A stretch of 64,000 nucleotides of DNA from Blastochloris tepida. GTDB lineage: Bacteria; Pseudomonadota; Alphaproteobacteria; Rhizobiales; Xanthobacteraceae. A program made the translations under genes and the position numbers. Where the stretch lies: contig NZ_AP018907.1 of NCBI RefSeq assembly GCF_003966715.1, positions 3,584,001 through 3,648,000 of the forward strand, given 5' to 3'. The notes under the pieces were generated by a model. That model saw only the letters and a program-made list of their open reading frames with translations. It was not told where the DNA came from and made no database searches. Below, one piece after another: positions 13,004 through 23,999 of this stretch (the first letter of the stretch is position 1; each line of letters opens with the position of its first letter).

Positions 13004-13016
13004 GGATCCTTACCTC
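13001..13016 (-). promoter_or_regulatory. Strong Shine-Dalgarno before a CTG codon (rsfS start)
   Basis: On the minus strand GAGGTAAGGA (13016-13007) precedes CTG (13003-13001) at good spacing. It overlaps the in-frame TAA that closes the frame upstream. This is the only strong ribosome binding site near the rsfS N terminus and is the basis for the start chosen there. Confidence 0.6.
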
Positions 13017-13086
13017 GTTCACTGCCGTACCGAACGCTCGGCACGCGCGCACAATACGGCATTCGCCCCAGCGGTATCAATAGGTG

Positions 13087-13716
13087 TCATGCGGCCGCTT
13101 CCTGCGTTGCCCGCCGCCGCAGCGCGGTCGAGGACAGCGGCGACTTCAGCCCGTGCAGGAACACCCAGGCCGGCGGCGCGGTGCGCGGCAGGCGGCTTGC
13201 CTGCGCCTCGGGCAGCCGCCAGCGCGCCAGGGCGACGGCGGCGGGCGCAGCGGTCGGGGCGCGGCTGCCGCCGCGGTCCACTACCGCGATCGGCACCAGC
13301 CGGGCGATGGCACGCCAGCGCTGCCAGCGGTGGAAGCTGCCGAGATTGTCGGCGCCGATGATCCAGACGAAACGCACGCCGGGGCAGCGCCGTACCAGCC
13401 AAGCGATGGTGTCGTAGGAATAGCGGGTGCCGATTGCTGCCTCGAAGCCGGTGACGTCGATGCGCGGATGCCGGGCCAGCCGCCGGGCGGCGGCCATCCG
13501 GGCGTCGAGCGGCGGCAGGCCGGCGGTGTCCTTCAGTGGGTTGCCGGGCGTCACCAGCCACCACACCCGGTCGAGCCCCAGCCGCTTCATCGCCAGCAGG
13601 CTCACGGCGCGGTGGGCGGCGTGGGGCGGGTCGAACGAGCCGCCGAACAGGCCGATCGTCAGGCCCGGCGCGTGCGGCGGCAGGCGGACGGGCCGATCAA
13701 GCCCGGGTCTGGCCAT
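13087..13716 (-). CDS. nadD: Nicotinate-nucleotide adenylyltransferase NadD
   Basis: 209-residue enzyme that joins nicotinate mononucleotide and ATP to deamido-NAD. The nucleotidyltransferase GxFxPxHxxH motif is seen as [14 protein letters not shown] near residues 16-29, and the C-terminal ISTTxIR motif as [10 protein letters not shown]. Start is the ATG at 13716 ([12 protein letters not shown]), which overlaps the end of proA by 20 bases; a longer open frame upstream is shadow of proA. ProA, NadD, RsfS and RlmH form the usual alphaproteobacterial run, probably one operon. Confidence 0.95.
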   Translation of the reverse strand: MARPGLDRPVRLPPHAPGLTIGLFGGSFDPPHAAHRAVSLLAMKRLGLDRVWWLVTPGNPLKDTAGLPPLDARMAAARRLARHPRIDVTGFEAAIGTRYSYDTIAWLVRRCPGVRFVWIIGADNLGSFHRWQRWRAIARLVPIAVVDRGGSRAPTAAPAAVALARWRLPEAQASRLPRTAPPAWVFLHGLKSPLSSTALRRRATQEAAA

Positions 13717-15007
13717 GCCCGCGCACTTTGTACTTGAAGCTGGTGAGCTGCTCGACGCCGACCGGGCCGCGGGCGTGCAGCTTGCCGGTGGCGATGCCGA
13801 TCTCGGCGCCGAAGCCGAACTCGCCGCCATCGGCGAACTGGGTCGAGGCGTTGACCAGCACGATCGCCGAATCGACCTCGGCCAGGAAGCGCTCGGCCGC
13901 CGCCGCGTCCTCGGTGAGGATGGCATCGGTGTGGTGGGAGCCGTAGCGCTCGATATGGGCGATGGCGGCGTCGAGCCCGTCCACCACCTTGGCCGAGATG
14001 ATGGCGTCGAGATACTCGGTCGACCAGTCGGCCTCAGTGGCCGGCGTCACCCGCGGATCGACCGCCTGCACCGTCTCGTCGCCGCGCACGGCACAGCCGG
14101 CCTCCAGCAGCATGGCGATCAGCGGCTTGAGGTGGGTGGCGACGACGGCGCGGTCGACCAGCAGCGTCTCGGCGGCGCCGCAGATGCCGGTGCGGCGCAT
14201 CTTGGCGTTCAGCACCACCGTCTTCGCGATGTCGAGGTCGGCCGCGGCGTGGACATAGACGTGGCAGATCCCTTCGAGGTGGGCGAACACCGGCACGCGC
14301 GCCTCCGCCTGCACCCGCGCCACCAGCCCCTTGCCGCCGCGCGGCACGATGACGTCGATCGCGCCGCCGAGGCCGGCGAGCATGGCGCCGACCGCGGCGC
14401 GGTCGCGGGTGGGAACGATCTGGATGGCGTCGGCGGGAAGGCCGGCCTCCTCGAGCCCCTGCGCCAGCGCGCGGTGGATCGCCGCCGCCGAGCGGAAGCT
14501 CTCCGAGCCGCCGCGCAGGATCGCGGCATTGCCGGCCTTGAGGCACAGCGCGCCGGCATCGGCCGTCACGTTCGGCCGGCTCTCATAGATCACGCCGATC
14601 ACGCCGATCGGCACCCGCACCCGCTCGAAGGCGAGCCCGTTGGGGCGGGTCCAGGCGGCGAGCACGCTGCCGATGGGATCGGGCAGCCCCGCCACCACGT
14701 CGAGCCCGGCCGCCATCGCCTCGATGCGGGCCGGCGTCAGCTCCAGCCGGTCGAGGAACGAGCCCGTGGTGCCGTTCGCCCGCGCCTGGGCCATGTCCTC
14801 GGCATTGGCGGCGAGAATGTCCGGGGTGGCGGCACGCAGCGCCTGGGCCATGGCGCGAAGCGCCGCATCCTTCTGCGCGGCCGGCGCCAGCGCCAGGATC
14901 TTGGCGGCGGCGCGGGCGCGGGCGCCGATGTCGAGCATCAGGCCATCGAGATCGGCGCGGGCGGCCGCTGCGGTCATGGTGGGCGCGGTGTTGGCAGGGG
15001 CAGTCAT
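13697..15007 (-). CDS. proA: Gamma-glutamyl phosphate reductase (ProA)
   Basis: 436-residue enzyme that reduces gamma-glutamyl phosphate to glutamate semialdehyde with NADPH, the second step of proline synthesis. Catalytic Cys276 lies in [15 protein letters not shown]; the aldehyde dehydrogenase-fold blocks [38 protein letters not shown] and VPRGGKGLV are complete. The N-terminal ~20 residues are poor in motifs and a start slightly downstream is possible. proB, often just upstream, is not beside it here; instead a small secreted protein gene lies beyond a stem-loop. Confidence 0.97.
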   Translation of the reverse strand: MTAPANTAPTMTAAAARADLDGLMLDIGARARAAAKILALAPAAQKDAALRAMAQALRAATPDILAANAEDMAQARANGTTGSFLDRLELTPARIEAMAAGLDVVAGLPDPIGSVLAAWTRPNGLAFERVRVPIGVIGVIYESRPNVTADAGALCLKAGNAAILRGGSESFRSAAAIHRALAQGLEEAGLPADAIQIVPTRDRAAVGAMLAGLGGAIDVIVPRGGKGLVARVQAEARVPVFAHLEGICHVYVHAAADLDIAKTVVLNAKMRRTGICGAAETLLVDRAVVATHLKPLIAMLLEAGCAVRGDETVQAVDPRVTPATEADWSTEYLDAIISAKVVDGLDAAIAHIERYGSHHTDAILTEDAAAAERFLAEVDSAIVLVNASTQFADGGEFGFGAEIGIATGKLHARGPVGVEQLTSFKYKVRGHGQTRA

Positions 15008-15122
15008 GGCTGGGATCCGTCGTCCTCGGCCAGCATAGGCCGGCGGGGCCGCTGTCCTAGCACGCGCCGCGAGTCAGCGGGAGGGCAGGCGCACCGGCGG
15101 GAGGAATCACGCCCGAAACGCA

Positions 15123-15155
15123 CCGGGCGAGCCCCCATCTGGCGGGCTCGCCCGG
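15123..15155. terminator. 12-bp stem-loop downstream of the small secreted protein gene
   Basis: CCGGGCGAGCCC (15123-15134) pairs perfectly with GGGCTCGCCCGG (15144-15155) around a 9-base loop. There is no T tract, so it may be a weak or Rho-assisted terminator. A decayed GGTTTCC-palindrome (CAGACGGTTTCC..GGAACCCGTCC) follows at about 15209-15248. Confidence 0.5.
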
Positions 15156-15262
15156 CCGTCCCACATTCGACTGACGGACCTGTGGGGTGCTTGGTTATCG
15201 CGTCAGACGGTTTCCTTACGGTCCCTTCGGGATCGCGGAACCCGTCCTCACACGACGTCAGT

Positions 15263-15568
15263 TCAGTAGCCCGGCGTCCAGCCGCGCGGCGGCCGGTCAC
15301 CCGGGAAGCGTTCGCGCGGCATCGGCGCGTACTGCATCGAATGCGGCGCGTTGTCCGGCCAGTAGAGCGAGCCCGAACCGACCGGGCCATATTGATACGG
15401 CCTGTTGATCGGCCCGGTCGGCGGATCGAGATCGCCCGGATCGGGGCGCGTCGCGCCGGCGCCCGGCGGCTCGCCCGGCAGATCGAGCGCCCGCAACTCG
15501 CCGCCCTCCGCCCAGGCGGCGCTCGACAGTGCCAGAACCGTCGCCATCCCGAGAAGGAACTTTTTCAT
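15263..15568 (-). CDS. Small secreted proline/glycine-rich protein of unknown function
   Basis: 101 residues. MKKFLLGMATVLALSSAAWAEGG is a textbook signal peptide with an AWA cleavage site, so the product is exported. The mature part (about 80 residues) is rich in Pro, Gly and Asp, with PGDLDPPTGPINRPYQYGPVGSGSLYWPDNAP and no cysteine. A GGAG ribosome binding site lies just before the ATG. I do not recognise the family. The sequence composition agrees with its neighbours. It stands alone between terminators. Confidence 0.7.
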   Translation of the reverse strand: MKKFLLGMATVLALSSAAWAEGGELRALDLPGEPPGAGATRPDPGDLDPPTGPINRPYQYGPVGSGSLYWPDNAPHSMQYAPMPRERFPGDRPPRGWTPGY

Positions 15569-15876
15569 GGGGGTTCTCCATTGAACAGCGTGATCGAATA
15601 TTGAATCCGACGCTGATACTCGCTGCTGACGAATGGCTGAGACTTGACAGAGCCGAGCCTTTATCTGTCAGCGATGGTGAATAAATGAACGAGCAGCCGG
15701 GACGTTCCGCGGCTGCAGGCATTCACTCTTCAATGCTTTGTGACAACGCTCACCGTTGCGACCGCGACTTTGCTAAACGTATCGCATTCTGAAATTTTGC
15801 TACGTTTACTGACGAGCTTCTGCCACAATGCGGACGCACTTGCCCGTCCTTGCCCGCGCCGTCCGTGTCGGCCATC
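15569..15876. other. 308-base intergenic region, locally A+T-richer
   Basis: No gene supported. It contains the promoter region of the small secreted protein (minus strand) and the 3' end region of the glycosidase. The stretch 15650-15830 is noticeably less GC-rich than its surroundings, with runs such as TGGTGAATAAATGAACG and CTGAAATTTTGC. I could not place promoter boxes with confidence. Confidence 0.5.
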
Positions 15877-18689
<2,813 letters not shown>

Positions 18690-18698
18690 AGCGCGCCC

Positions 18699-19871
18699 TC
18701 AGCCGCCATTGGCGGGGGCGCCATTGCCCTCGCTGCCGCCAGTCTCCTTCTCGCCGCCGGCCTCGTTGAAGCCGTTGTCCAACTCGCCGCCGGGCGGTCC
18801 CGCGGCGTCGATGGCGATCAACAGCGTGGCGACGCGGTGGGCGGAGGAGCGCCAGTCGGCGAGCCGGTTGTAATTGTCCACCAGCCAGTTGAAGGCGGCC
18901 TGCACGGTGACGAAGGCGGCGGCCGCCTGGGTCAGCTCGCCCAGCGTCATGGTGCCGTAGAGATATTTCGGCACGCACAGCAGCCAGCCGACCACCGGCG
19001 CCAGCAGCACGTTCGACTGCTGCACCAGCGTGGTCTGGGTGAGCTGCCAAGCCAGCTCGCGCCAGCGGCGCAGCGCCCCGATGATGCCGGTCCAGATGGC
19101 GCGCCGCTCGCACGGGTCGGCCTCGAGGCCCGCCCCGCTCTGGCCGCGCAGCAGGTCGGCGGCGGCGCGGAAGCGGGCCTCGGCCTGGTTCTTCTGCTCG
19201 ATGACCCGCGGCAGCTTGCGGCCGACCACCACCATCACCGAGGTGAAGACGGTGGAATAGATGATCACCGCGATCACCAGATAGGCCGGAATGGTCCAGG
19301 TCGTGCCGAACAGCTTGAGGTCGAGCGAGCCGCCGACGCTCCACAGCACGCCGAAGAAGGTGAGGGCGGTCAGCACCGAGGCGACCATCGCCATCACCAG
19401 ATCGACCGGGGCGTCGGTGGCAAGGCGAATGTCCTCGGCGATGCGGTATTCGGGGTTCTCCGAGCCGGAATTGACGTGGCCGATGCGCTGGAAGCGGTTG
19501 TCCGACAGCCAGTAGCCGACGACATGGCGGGTCACCGCCGCGCGCCAGTTGCGCTGCATCGTCATGCGGCCCCAGACCGCCATGGCGGACAGCGTCACCG
19601 ACAGCGCCACCAGCGGCACGAACAGCTTGGCCTGGAACAGCACCGCCTCGGCGTCGCGCCGCTCCAGCGCGTCGAAGAAGGCGCCGTTCCAGAAATTGAG
19701 CAGGATCTGCACGCCAAGCTGGGCCAGCACCAGCACCACAAGCGCCGCGCACAGGCTCCACGCCACCCAGGCGCGTCGGCCGCGCCAGAAACACAGAGCG
19801 GTGCGCCAGAAGCGGGCGGCGAGAATCTTGCGCTCGGCCCAGGTTTCGGCGGGAGGGGCGGACATCTGCAT
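18699..19871 (-). CDS. ABC transporter membrane domain of YddA/ABCD type without an ATPase domain
   Basis: 390 residues with about five or six membrane helices between residues 38 and 330. The block WRAAVTRHVVGYWLSDNRFQRI..NPEYRIAEDIR matches the ABC_membrane_2 domain of YddA and peroxisomal ABCD proteins, whose bacterial members are normally ~580-600 residues with a C-terminal nucleotide-binding domain. Here the protein ends after the membrane part in a low-complexity Gly/Glu/Asn tail (GGEKETGGSEGNGAPANGG) with no Walker A, signature or Walker B. No ATPase gene is adjacent (the next gene downstream is the convergent GH1). SbmA/BacA peptide transporters also lack an ATPase domain and are ~400 residues, so a BacA-like role is conceivable. 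Confidence 0.75.
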   Translation of the reverse strand: MQMSAPPAETWAERKILAARFWRTALCFWRGRRAWVAWSLCAALVVLVLAQLGVQILLNFWNGAFFDALERRDAEAVLFQAKLFVPLVALSVTLSAMAVWGRMTMQRNWRAAVTRHVVGYWLSDNRFQRIGHVNSGSENPEYRIAEDIRLATDAPVDLVMAMVASVLTALTFFGVLWSVGGSLDLKLFGTTWTIPAYLVIAVIIYSTVFTSVMVVVGRKLPRVIEQKNQAEARFRAAADLLRGQSGAGLEADPCERRAIWTGIIGALRRWRELAWQLTQTTLVQQSNVLLAPVVGWLLCVPKYLYGTMTLGELTQAAAAFVTVQAAFNWLVDNYNRLADWRSSAHRVATLLIAIDAAGPPGGELDNGFNEAGGEKETGGSEGNGAPANGG

Positions 19872-19943
19872 GCGACTCGAAAACGGCGCGTGACCCTAGA
19901 GCATTCTCTCCGCGGGTGGGTAACGGATTCGCCAATGGCAGCG

Positions 19944-20070
19944 TTATACGGTTTCCGGCTGATCAAGCCTTCGAGCCGTATGCTCGTCGCCGAAAAATCC
20001 CTTCCGGATCAAGGATCTTTCGGCGAGATCGTTTCCGGTATCCCGAAGGGATCAACCGGAAACCGTATCA
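19944..20070. repeat. TGA-capped palindromic element, reverse orientation
   Basis: Opens TTATACGGTTTCCGG, carries the CGCCGAAAAATCC / GGATCTTTCGGCG central stem, and closes CCGGAAACCGTATCA. Compared with the copy at 51729 it is inverted (the TGATCAAGCC arm comes first). It lies 60 bases beyond the crcB stop and upstream of the ABC membrane gene. Confidence 0.9.
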
Positions 20071-20129
20071 AACCGGATGCGCCGGTGGCCCGTCCGACGG
20101 GTTCGGTCCGGCCGGTCTGCGACGCGCTT

Positions 20130-20513
20130 TCAGCGGGTGGCGAGCAGCCCCAACGCCAGCCCGGCCCAGGTGGCGGCCAGACACAGCAGCACCGACAGGC
20201 CGATATAGGTACCGGCCCACAGGAATTCACCCTCGCGCAGCAGGTTCAGCGTCTGCAGGCTGAACGAGGAGAAGGTGGTGAAGCCGCCGCAGATGCCGAA
20301 CATCAGGAACAGGCGGACGCTGGCCGGCAGATAGAGCCGGCCCTCGGGCAAAGCGAAGGCGGCGAAGAGGCCGATGGCGAAGGAGCCCACGACATTGACC
20401 AGCAGCGTGCCCCAAGGGAAGCTTTCGCCGACCAGCCGCGCCGCCAGGCCGGAGCACCAATAGCGCGCCACGCTGCCCAGCGCGCCGCCGACCGCCACCA
20501 GAACCCACTCCAT
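20130..20513 (-). CDS. crcB: Fluoride exporter CrcB/Fluc
   Basis: 127-residue small membrane channel with four helices that releases fluoride from the cytoplasm as a dual-topology dimer. Family marks are GGALGSVARYW in the first helix, WGTLLVNVVGSFAIG in the second, and GICGGFTTFSSFSLQ, the phenylalanine-box/TM-break helix, in the third. Start at the ATG at 20513 gives the usual MEWVLVAVGGALG. It follows a DUF190 gene by 39 bases on the same strand, a known partner of CrcB. I looked for a fluoride riboswitch upstream and saw none. Confidence 0.95.
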   Translation of the reverse strand: MEWVLVAVGGALGSVARYWCSGLAARLVGESFPWGTLLVNVVGSFAIGLFAAFALPEGRLYLPASVRLFLMFGICGGFTTFSSFSLQTLNLLREGEFLWAGTYIGLSVLLCLAATWAGLALGLLATR

Positions 20514-20552
20514 TCCGTCCGACCCACTCCGAATTCGTGCACGCAAGGGGCG

Positions 20553-20951
20553 TCAGGCCAGCCCGGCGCGCTCCTTCAGCCCGTCCCGGCCATATTGCAG
20601 CACCTGCACCTTCTCCAACGTGATCAGGCCGCTCGGCATCATCGCGTCGAGCGTCGGCAGGAACGCCCGGATCTTCTCTTCGGTGTCGACGATCTCGACG
20701 ATCATCGGCAGGTCGAACGACAGACGCAGGATCTTGGCGGTGTGAAGGCAGCTCGACTGGCCGAAACCCATCGGCCCGCGCAGCACGGTGGCGCCGGCAA
20801 GGCGGGCCTCGCGCGCCTTCAGCACGATCGCCTCATGCAGCGGCTGGTGGCCAAACCGGTCGTTCTCCCCGAAGAAGATGCGCAGCAGCATGGCATCTTG
20901 CGGGATTTGCGCGGTGTGGCTGGTGGTGATCTGGGTAGTGTCCTGGGTCAT
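20553..20951 (-). CDS. DUF190 domain protein, CrcB partner
   Basis: 132 residues matching DUF190 (PII-like fold): AMLLRIFFGENDRFGHQPLHEAIVLKAREARLAGATVLRGPMGFG followed by LPMIVEIVDTEEKIRAFLPTLDAMM is the conserved body. The function is not established; DUF190 genes often accompany crcB, and a regulatory role is inferred only from the PII-like fold and context. Start is the ATG at 20951 with GGGAGG 8 bases upstream. It is probably the first gene of a two-gene operon with crcB. Confidence 0.88.
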   Translation of the reverse strand: MTQDTTQITTSHTAQIPQDAMLLRIFFGENDRFGHQPLHEAIVLKAREARLAGATVLRGPMGFGQSSCLHTAKILRLSFDLPMIVEIVDTEEKIRAFLPTLDAMMPSGLITLEKVQVLQYGRDGLKERAGLA

Positions 20952-21338
20952 GGCCAAGCCTCCCGCCCGCAGCGGAATGGCGGCCGCAGGCGAAACCGCA
21001 TCATAGCATCGTGGGAGACCGAACGCGGAGAAGCGAAGCCCGGCAGGGGTCGTTGCCGAGGCTTCGCCATCCGAGGTGGTCGGCTACGCGAGACCCAATG
21101 CCGACCATGCCACATGTTCAGCAAGCGGTTTGCCAGATGGGCGCCCACAATCAATAGAGAAGATCGCAGAGCTGGCCCCTATATATCGGCCCGCGGCCGG
21201 ATACCGCTGCGTCCGGCGTCGCAGACTGCAAATCGCTGTTCGCAGGATGCAATCGGGCGGCGGGTGCGGGCCGGATGCGCGGCCAAGATCCAACGCTCAG
21301 GATCCGTCGTTCAGGATCCGGTGTTCGGGATCCGGCGT
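20952..21338. other. 387-base gap before the DUF190-crcB pair
   Basis: No gene supported. On its right edge is a 14-bp tandem repeat (21287-21356). The part next to the DUF190 start should hold the promoter for DUF190-crcB on the minus strand. I found neither a fluoride riboswitch core nor a clear terminator for the SDR gene apart from the tandem repeat. Confidence 0.5.
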
Positions 21339-21356
21339 TCAGGATCTGGCGAACGA
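21287..21356. repeat. Five tandem 14-bp units at the 3' end of the SDR gene
   Basis: Units GATCCAACGCTCAG, GATCCGTCGTTCAG, GATCCGGTGTTCGG, GATCCGGCGTTCAG and GATCTGGCGAACGA follow each other without gaps. The SDR stop (complement of TCA at 21339-21341) lies in the fourth unit, so the last residues of that protein are encoded by the repeat. Confidence 0.85.
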
Positions 21357-22145
21357 GCGCGACGGCGTGGTGCGGCGGCGCTGCATGCGCTGCAGGGACG
21401 GCAGCACGAGCTGGCGCGGCAGGAACTTGGCGAGCGAGGCCACCTTGTTGCCGAAGCCCGGCACCACCAGCCGCCGTCCCGCGGTGAAGCCGCGATAGCC
21501 GGCGCGCGCCACCTCCTCGGCCGACAGCATCATGAATTTCGGCATCTCGGCCAGCGACATGCCGGCGCGGTCCTGGAAGCCGGTCGGCACCGGCCCGGGG
21601 CACAGCGCGGTGGCGGTGGCGCCGCTGCCGGCGAGCTCCTGCGCCAGCGCCTCGGTGAAGGAGATCACATAGGCCTTGGTGGCGTAATAGACCGCCATGC
21701 CCGGCCCCGGCAGGAAGCCGGCCACCGAGGCGACGTTGAGCACGCCGCCCTTGTGGCGCACCACGCTGGGCAGGAAGCGCAGCGTGAGGTCGGTGAGGGC
21801 GCGGACATTGAGGTCGATCATCCGCAGCTGCTCGGCACGGTCGAGCGTGCCGGCCTGCCCGACCAGGCCGAAGCCGGCATTGTTGACCACGATCGCCGGC
21901 TCGAAGCCCTTGGCGGTGAGCTGGGTCGACAGCAGCCCGGAACTCTCGGCGCGGGTCAGGTCATAGGGCAGCACCAGCGGCCGCGGCTTGCCGGTGTTCT
22001 CGATGGCGTCGGCGAGCGCCACCAGCCCGGCCTCCGAACGCGCCACCAACGCCAGACGGTGGCCCTCGGCGGCGAAAATGCGGGCCAGCGCGGCGCCGAT
22101 TCCCGTCGAGGCGCCCGTTACCAGCACCACCGGCTGTCGCTGCAT
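21339..22145 (-). CDS. Short-chain dehydrogenase/reductase
   Basis: 268-residue classical SDR. The NAD(P) motif TGASTGIG is at residues ~10-17, the NNAGFG motif follows (VVNNAGFGLVG), and the catalytic YxxxK is AVYYATKAYVISF with a preceding serine region VLNVASVAGFLPG. Substrate unknown; the overall arrangement (RPLVLPYDLT, LTLRFLPSVVRHKGG) resembles the DltE/YqjQ-type SDRs. The C-terminal residues RSFARS derive from a tandem repeat. It is a single gene. Confidence 0.9.
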   Translation of the reverse strand: MQRQPVVLVTGASTGIGAALARIFAAEGHRLALVARSEAGLVALADAIENTGKPRPLVLPYDLTRAESSGLLSTQLTAKGFEPAIVVNNAGFGLVGQAGTLDRAEQLRMIDLNVRALTDLTLRFLPSVVRHKGGVLNVASVAGFLPGPGMAVYYATKAYVISFTEALAQELAGSGATATALCPGPVPTGFQDRAGMSLAEMPKFMMLSAEEVARAGYRGFTAGRRLVVPGFGNKVASLAKFLPRQLVLPSLQRMQRRRTTPSRSFARS

Positions 22146-22368
22146 GGCCCGCTCCCCCGTCGCCCGCTCCGCCGCGCAGCCTATGAGATTCGGCCCTCTC
22201 GGCGAAACACCGTATCATACCGCCTGCTGGGGTGCGCGCCTGGGTATCGCGTCCTCGGGGATCGCCCGACGATCCCCGGCGGCATTGTCGAAGGTCCGTT
22301 GGCGGCGGGGCTTGGCGGTCCGGCAGCGAGAGCCCTGCCCCGCGGATGCCCTAAGTTCTTGAGTTGTC

Positions 22369-22412
22369 GCATTCTCTTTCGCAAAACCGGTTCCCGCTTT
22401 TGCGGAGAATGC
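22369..22412. repeat. GCATTCTC..CGCAAAA palindrome at the 3' end of the TerB-like gene
   Basis: GCATTCTC-TTT-CGCAAAA pairs with TTTTGCGGAGAATGC around an 11-base loop, with a 3-base bulge. It ends one base before the stop of the TerB-like gene. A further GC hairpin (GGGGATCG / CGATCCCC) lies at 22257-22277 in the same gap. Confidence 0.8.
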
Positions 22413-22413
22413 T

Positions 22414-22884
22414 TCAATCCTCGCTCGGCGCCTCGGCCTCGGCGACCGCCCGCTTGAGGGCGATGCGGTCGCGCGAGGGCACGTTCAGCAGGTCGGCGGC
22501 GCGCCAGACGACATTGTCCTCCAGCTCGTCGACCCGCCCGTCGGCATAGACCACCTCCCACATCATCTCGACCACGCGGCGGCGCTCCTCGTCGTCGAGC
22601 GCGCGGTTGAGCACCGAGGTGAAGGCGTAGAGATCGACGGCCTCGCGGTCCTTGTCGATCGCTGCGGCGATCAGCCGGGCGGTGGCGTCGGCGTCGAGGC
22701 TGAAGCGCTGGCGCAGCACCTCGGCGAGGCGCTGGCGCTCGGCCGCGTTCATGTCGCCGTCGACCGAGACGAGGTGGACCAGCAGCGCCGTCGCCGCCAG
22801 CCGGTAGTCGGAATCCGAAAACTCCTGGGGGTCCGCCGCCTCGCCGGCCAGCTGGCCGACCAGACGCACCAATGACCGCAACAT
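22414..22884 (-). CDS. TerB-like (tellurite resistance/DjlA N-domain fold) protein
   Basis: 156 residues, all-helical. The two acidic metal-site loops of the TerB fold are seen: LVSVDGDMNAAERQRL (~residues 38-53) and VVYADGRVDELEDNVVWRAADLLNV (~112-136). These proteins are common single genes in Hyphomicrobiales and their role is not settled; tellurite resistance itself is unlikely without the other ter genes. Start at the ATG at 22884 (MLRSLVRLVGQL) gives the normal length. Its stop abuts a palindromic repeat. Confidence 0.85.
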   Translation of the reverse strand: MLRSLVRLVGQLAGEAADPQEFSDSDYRLAATALLVHLVSVDGDMNAAERQRLAEVLRQRFSLDADATARLIAAAIDKDREAVDLYAFTSVLNRALDDEERRRVVEMMWEVVYADGRVDELEDNVVWRAADLLNVPSRDRIALKRAVAEAEAPSED

Positions 22885-23169
22885 CGCGCCGCTCCCTGCC
22901 GGTTGGTCAGCTCGCCGCCAGCCCTGCCGGGACCGCGCCGTGATGACGTGAAAACATCGAACTCCGGAAGGCCGCCTCGCGGCCTCCGGCACCGCACCCC
23001 GCCGGAAACCCCTGCTCGACCGAAGGGTTCCCGGCAACCGGGGGTGACATCCGGCCCTGCCGGCCGGGTTTCACGGACCCCGTTCGTGCCAGCGTTGCCG
23101 CCGGCCCGCTCCGCGCCCGCAAGCCGCCCTCGCCGCGGGCAAGCTCGCTCACTTCGGAAACAGGCTCCC

Positions 23170-23799
23170 TCACTTCGGGAACACGTAGATGAAAACCCGA
23201 AGCTGGTCCTGCGGCGTGGTCAGCGGATCGGTCTGGTATTCTTCGACATAGACCTCTCCCACGTCGAGGCGCTTTTCGTCGAGGAGATTGGTCATCGCAT
23301 CATAGGTTCGATCCATGGTGTCGAACGCGCCGCGATGGGTGAAGCGCACCGCCCGGCCGGACGGCGTCCTGCGGATGCCGAGCCGGTCATCGGCCGGGGC
23401 GTCCGCCGTCTCCGGCGCGCCGGCGACCGGGATGCCGGCCTCGAAATCGAAGCCGGCATCGTCGGCGCGCAGATAGACCACGACCGGCTTGCCGTCGGCG
23501 GTGAGCTTGCGCTCGGCGAGCCCGGCCTGCACCGTCTCGAAGGCCTGCCGCAGCGCCTCGAAGCCGTTCTCCCAGCCCGCGCCGCCCTTGATCGACAGGA
23601 TCCGCCGCTCGGCGAACTCCACCTCCTCGCCGAACGGATCGCCCGGCTGGGCGGGCAGTTCGTTGGCCTGCGGCGGCGGCGCGGCCGGCTGCCCGGCCTC
23701 CATTGGCGCGGATGGCGGCGCAGAAGGCGGCGTTTCGGCAAGAACGGGCGCCGTGCCCAGCACAAGCGCGGCAAGCACGGCCGGCACAGATGATTTCAT
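23170..23799 (-). CDS. Secreted GyrI-like (SOUL/effector-binding fold) protein
   Basis: 209 residues. MKSSVPAVLAALVLGTAPVLAE is a signal peptide cleaved after VLA. A proline/alanine-rich spacer (~23-55) precedes a domain with WENGFEALRQAFETVQAGLAERKL, VYLRADDAGFDFEAGIPV, GRAVRFTHRGAFDTMDRTYDAM and VEEYQTDPLTTPQDQLRVFIYV, the pattern of the GyrI-like small-molecule binding domain, also described as an effector-binding domain. The ligand is unknown; export to the periplasm distinguishes it from the transcription-factor form. It is a monocistron divergent from dapF. Confidence 0.8.
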   Translation of the reverse strand: MKSSVPAVLAALVLGTAPVLAETPPSAPPSAPMEAGQPAAPPPQANELPAQPGDPFGEEVEFAERRILSIKGGAGWENGFEALRQAFETVQAGLAERKLTADGKPVVVYLRADDAGFDFEAGIPVAGAPETADAPADDRLGIRRTPSGRAVRFTHRGAFDTMDRTYDAMTNLLDEKRLDVGEVYVEEYQTDPLTTPQDQLRVFIYVFPK

Positions 23800-23999
23800 G
23801 ACGATATCCCCCGCATCATGATCAACATTACCATGCCCGGATGGCGCGTCATGTGCTCGGCGCGCGCCAGGGTCTTTCCGCGCCAGGGTCCTTGCCGCAT
23901 CAGGGCCTTGCCGCATCGAGGCCGAGGCCGCGGCGGCGACTCGCAAAGCCCGCCATCATCCGCCATATAGAAACATCGCGCGTCACCCCGAGGTTCGTC

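Noticed and set aside
18699..19871. Calling the ABC membrane protein SbmA or BacA outright
   Set aside because: The WRAAVTRHVVGYWLSD..NPEYRIAEDIR motif fits the YddA/ABCD membrane domain better than the SbmA/BacA sequence; only the missing ATPase recalls BacA.
20952..21090. Fluoride riboswitch upstream of the DUF190-crcB genes
   Set aside because: I looked for the crcB-motif core (GGNGATGG..AACCGCC..CTGATGACTCC) on the minus strand and did not find it; only GGATGGCG-like fragments are present.
18837..22457. A very long plus-strand open frame across several genes
   Set aside because: It runs antisense to the ABC membrane, crcB, DUF190 and SDR genes, is rich in His/Arg/Gly low-complexity sequence, and is the normal by-product of high GC content. 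The same holds for long antisense frames at 915-3182, 28861-31932 and 35429-38722.
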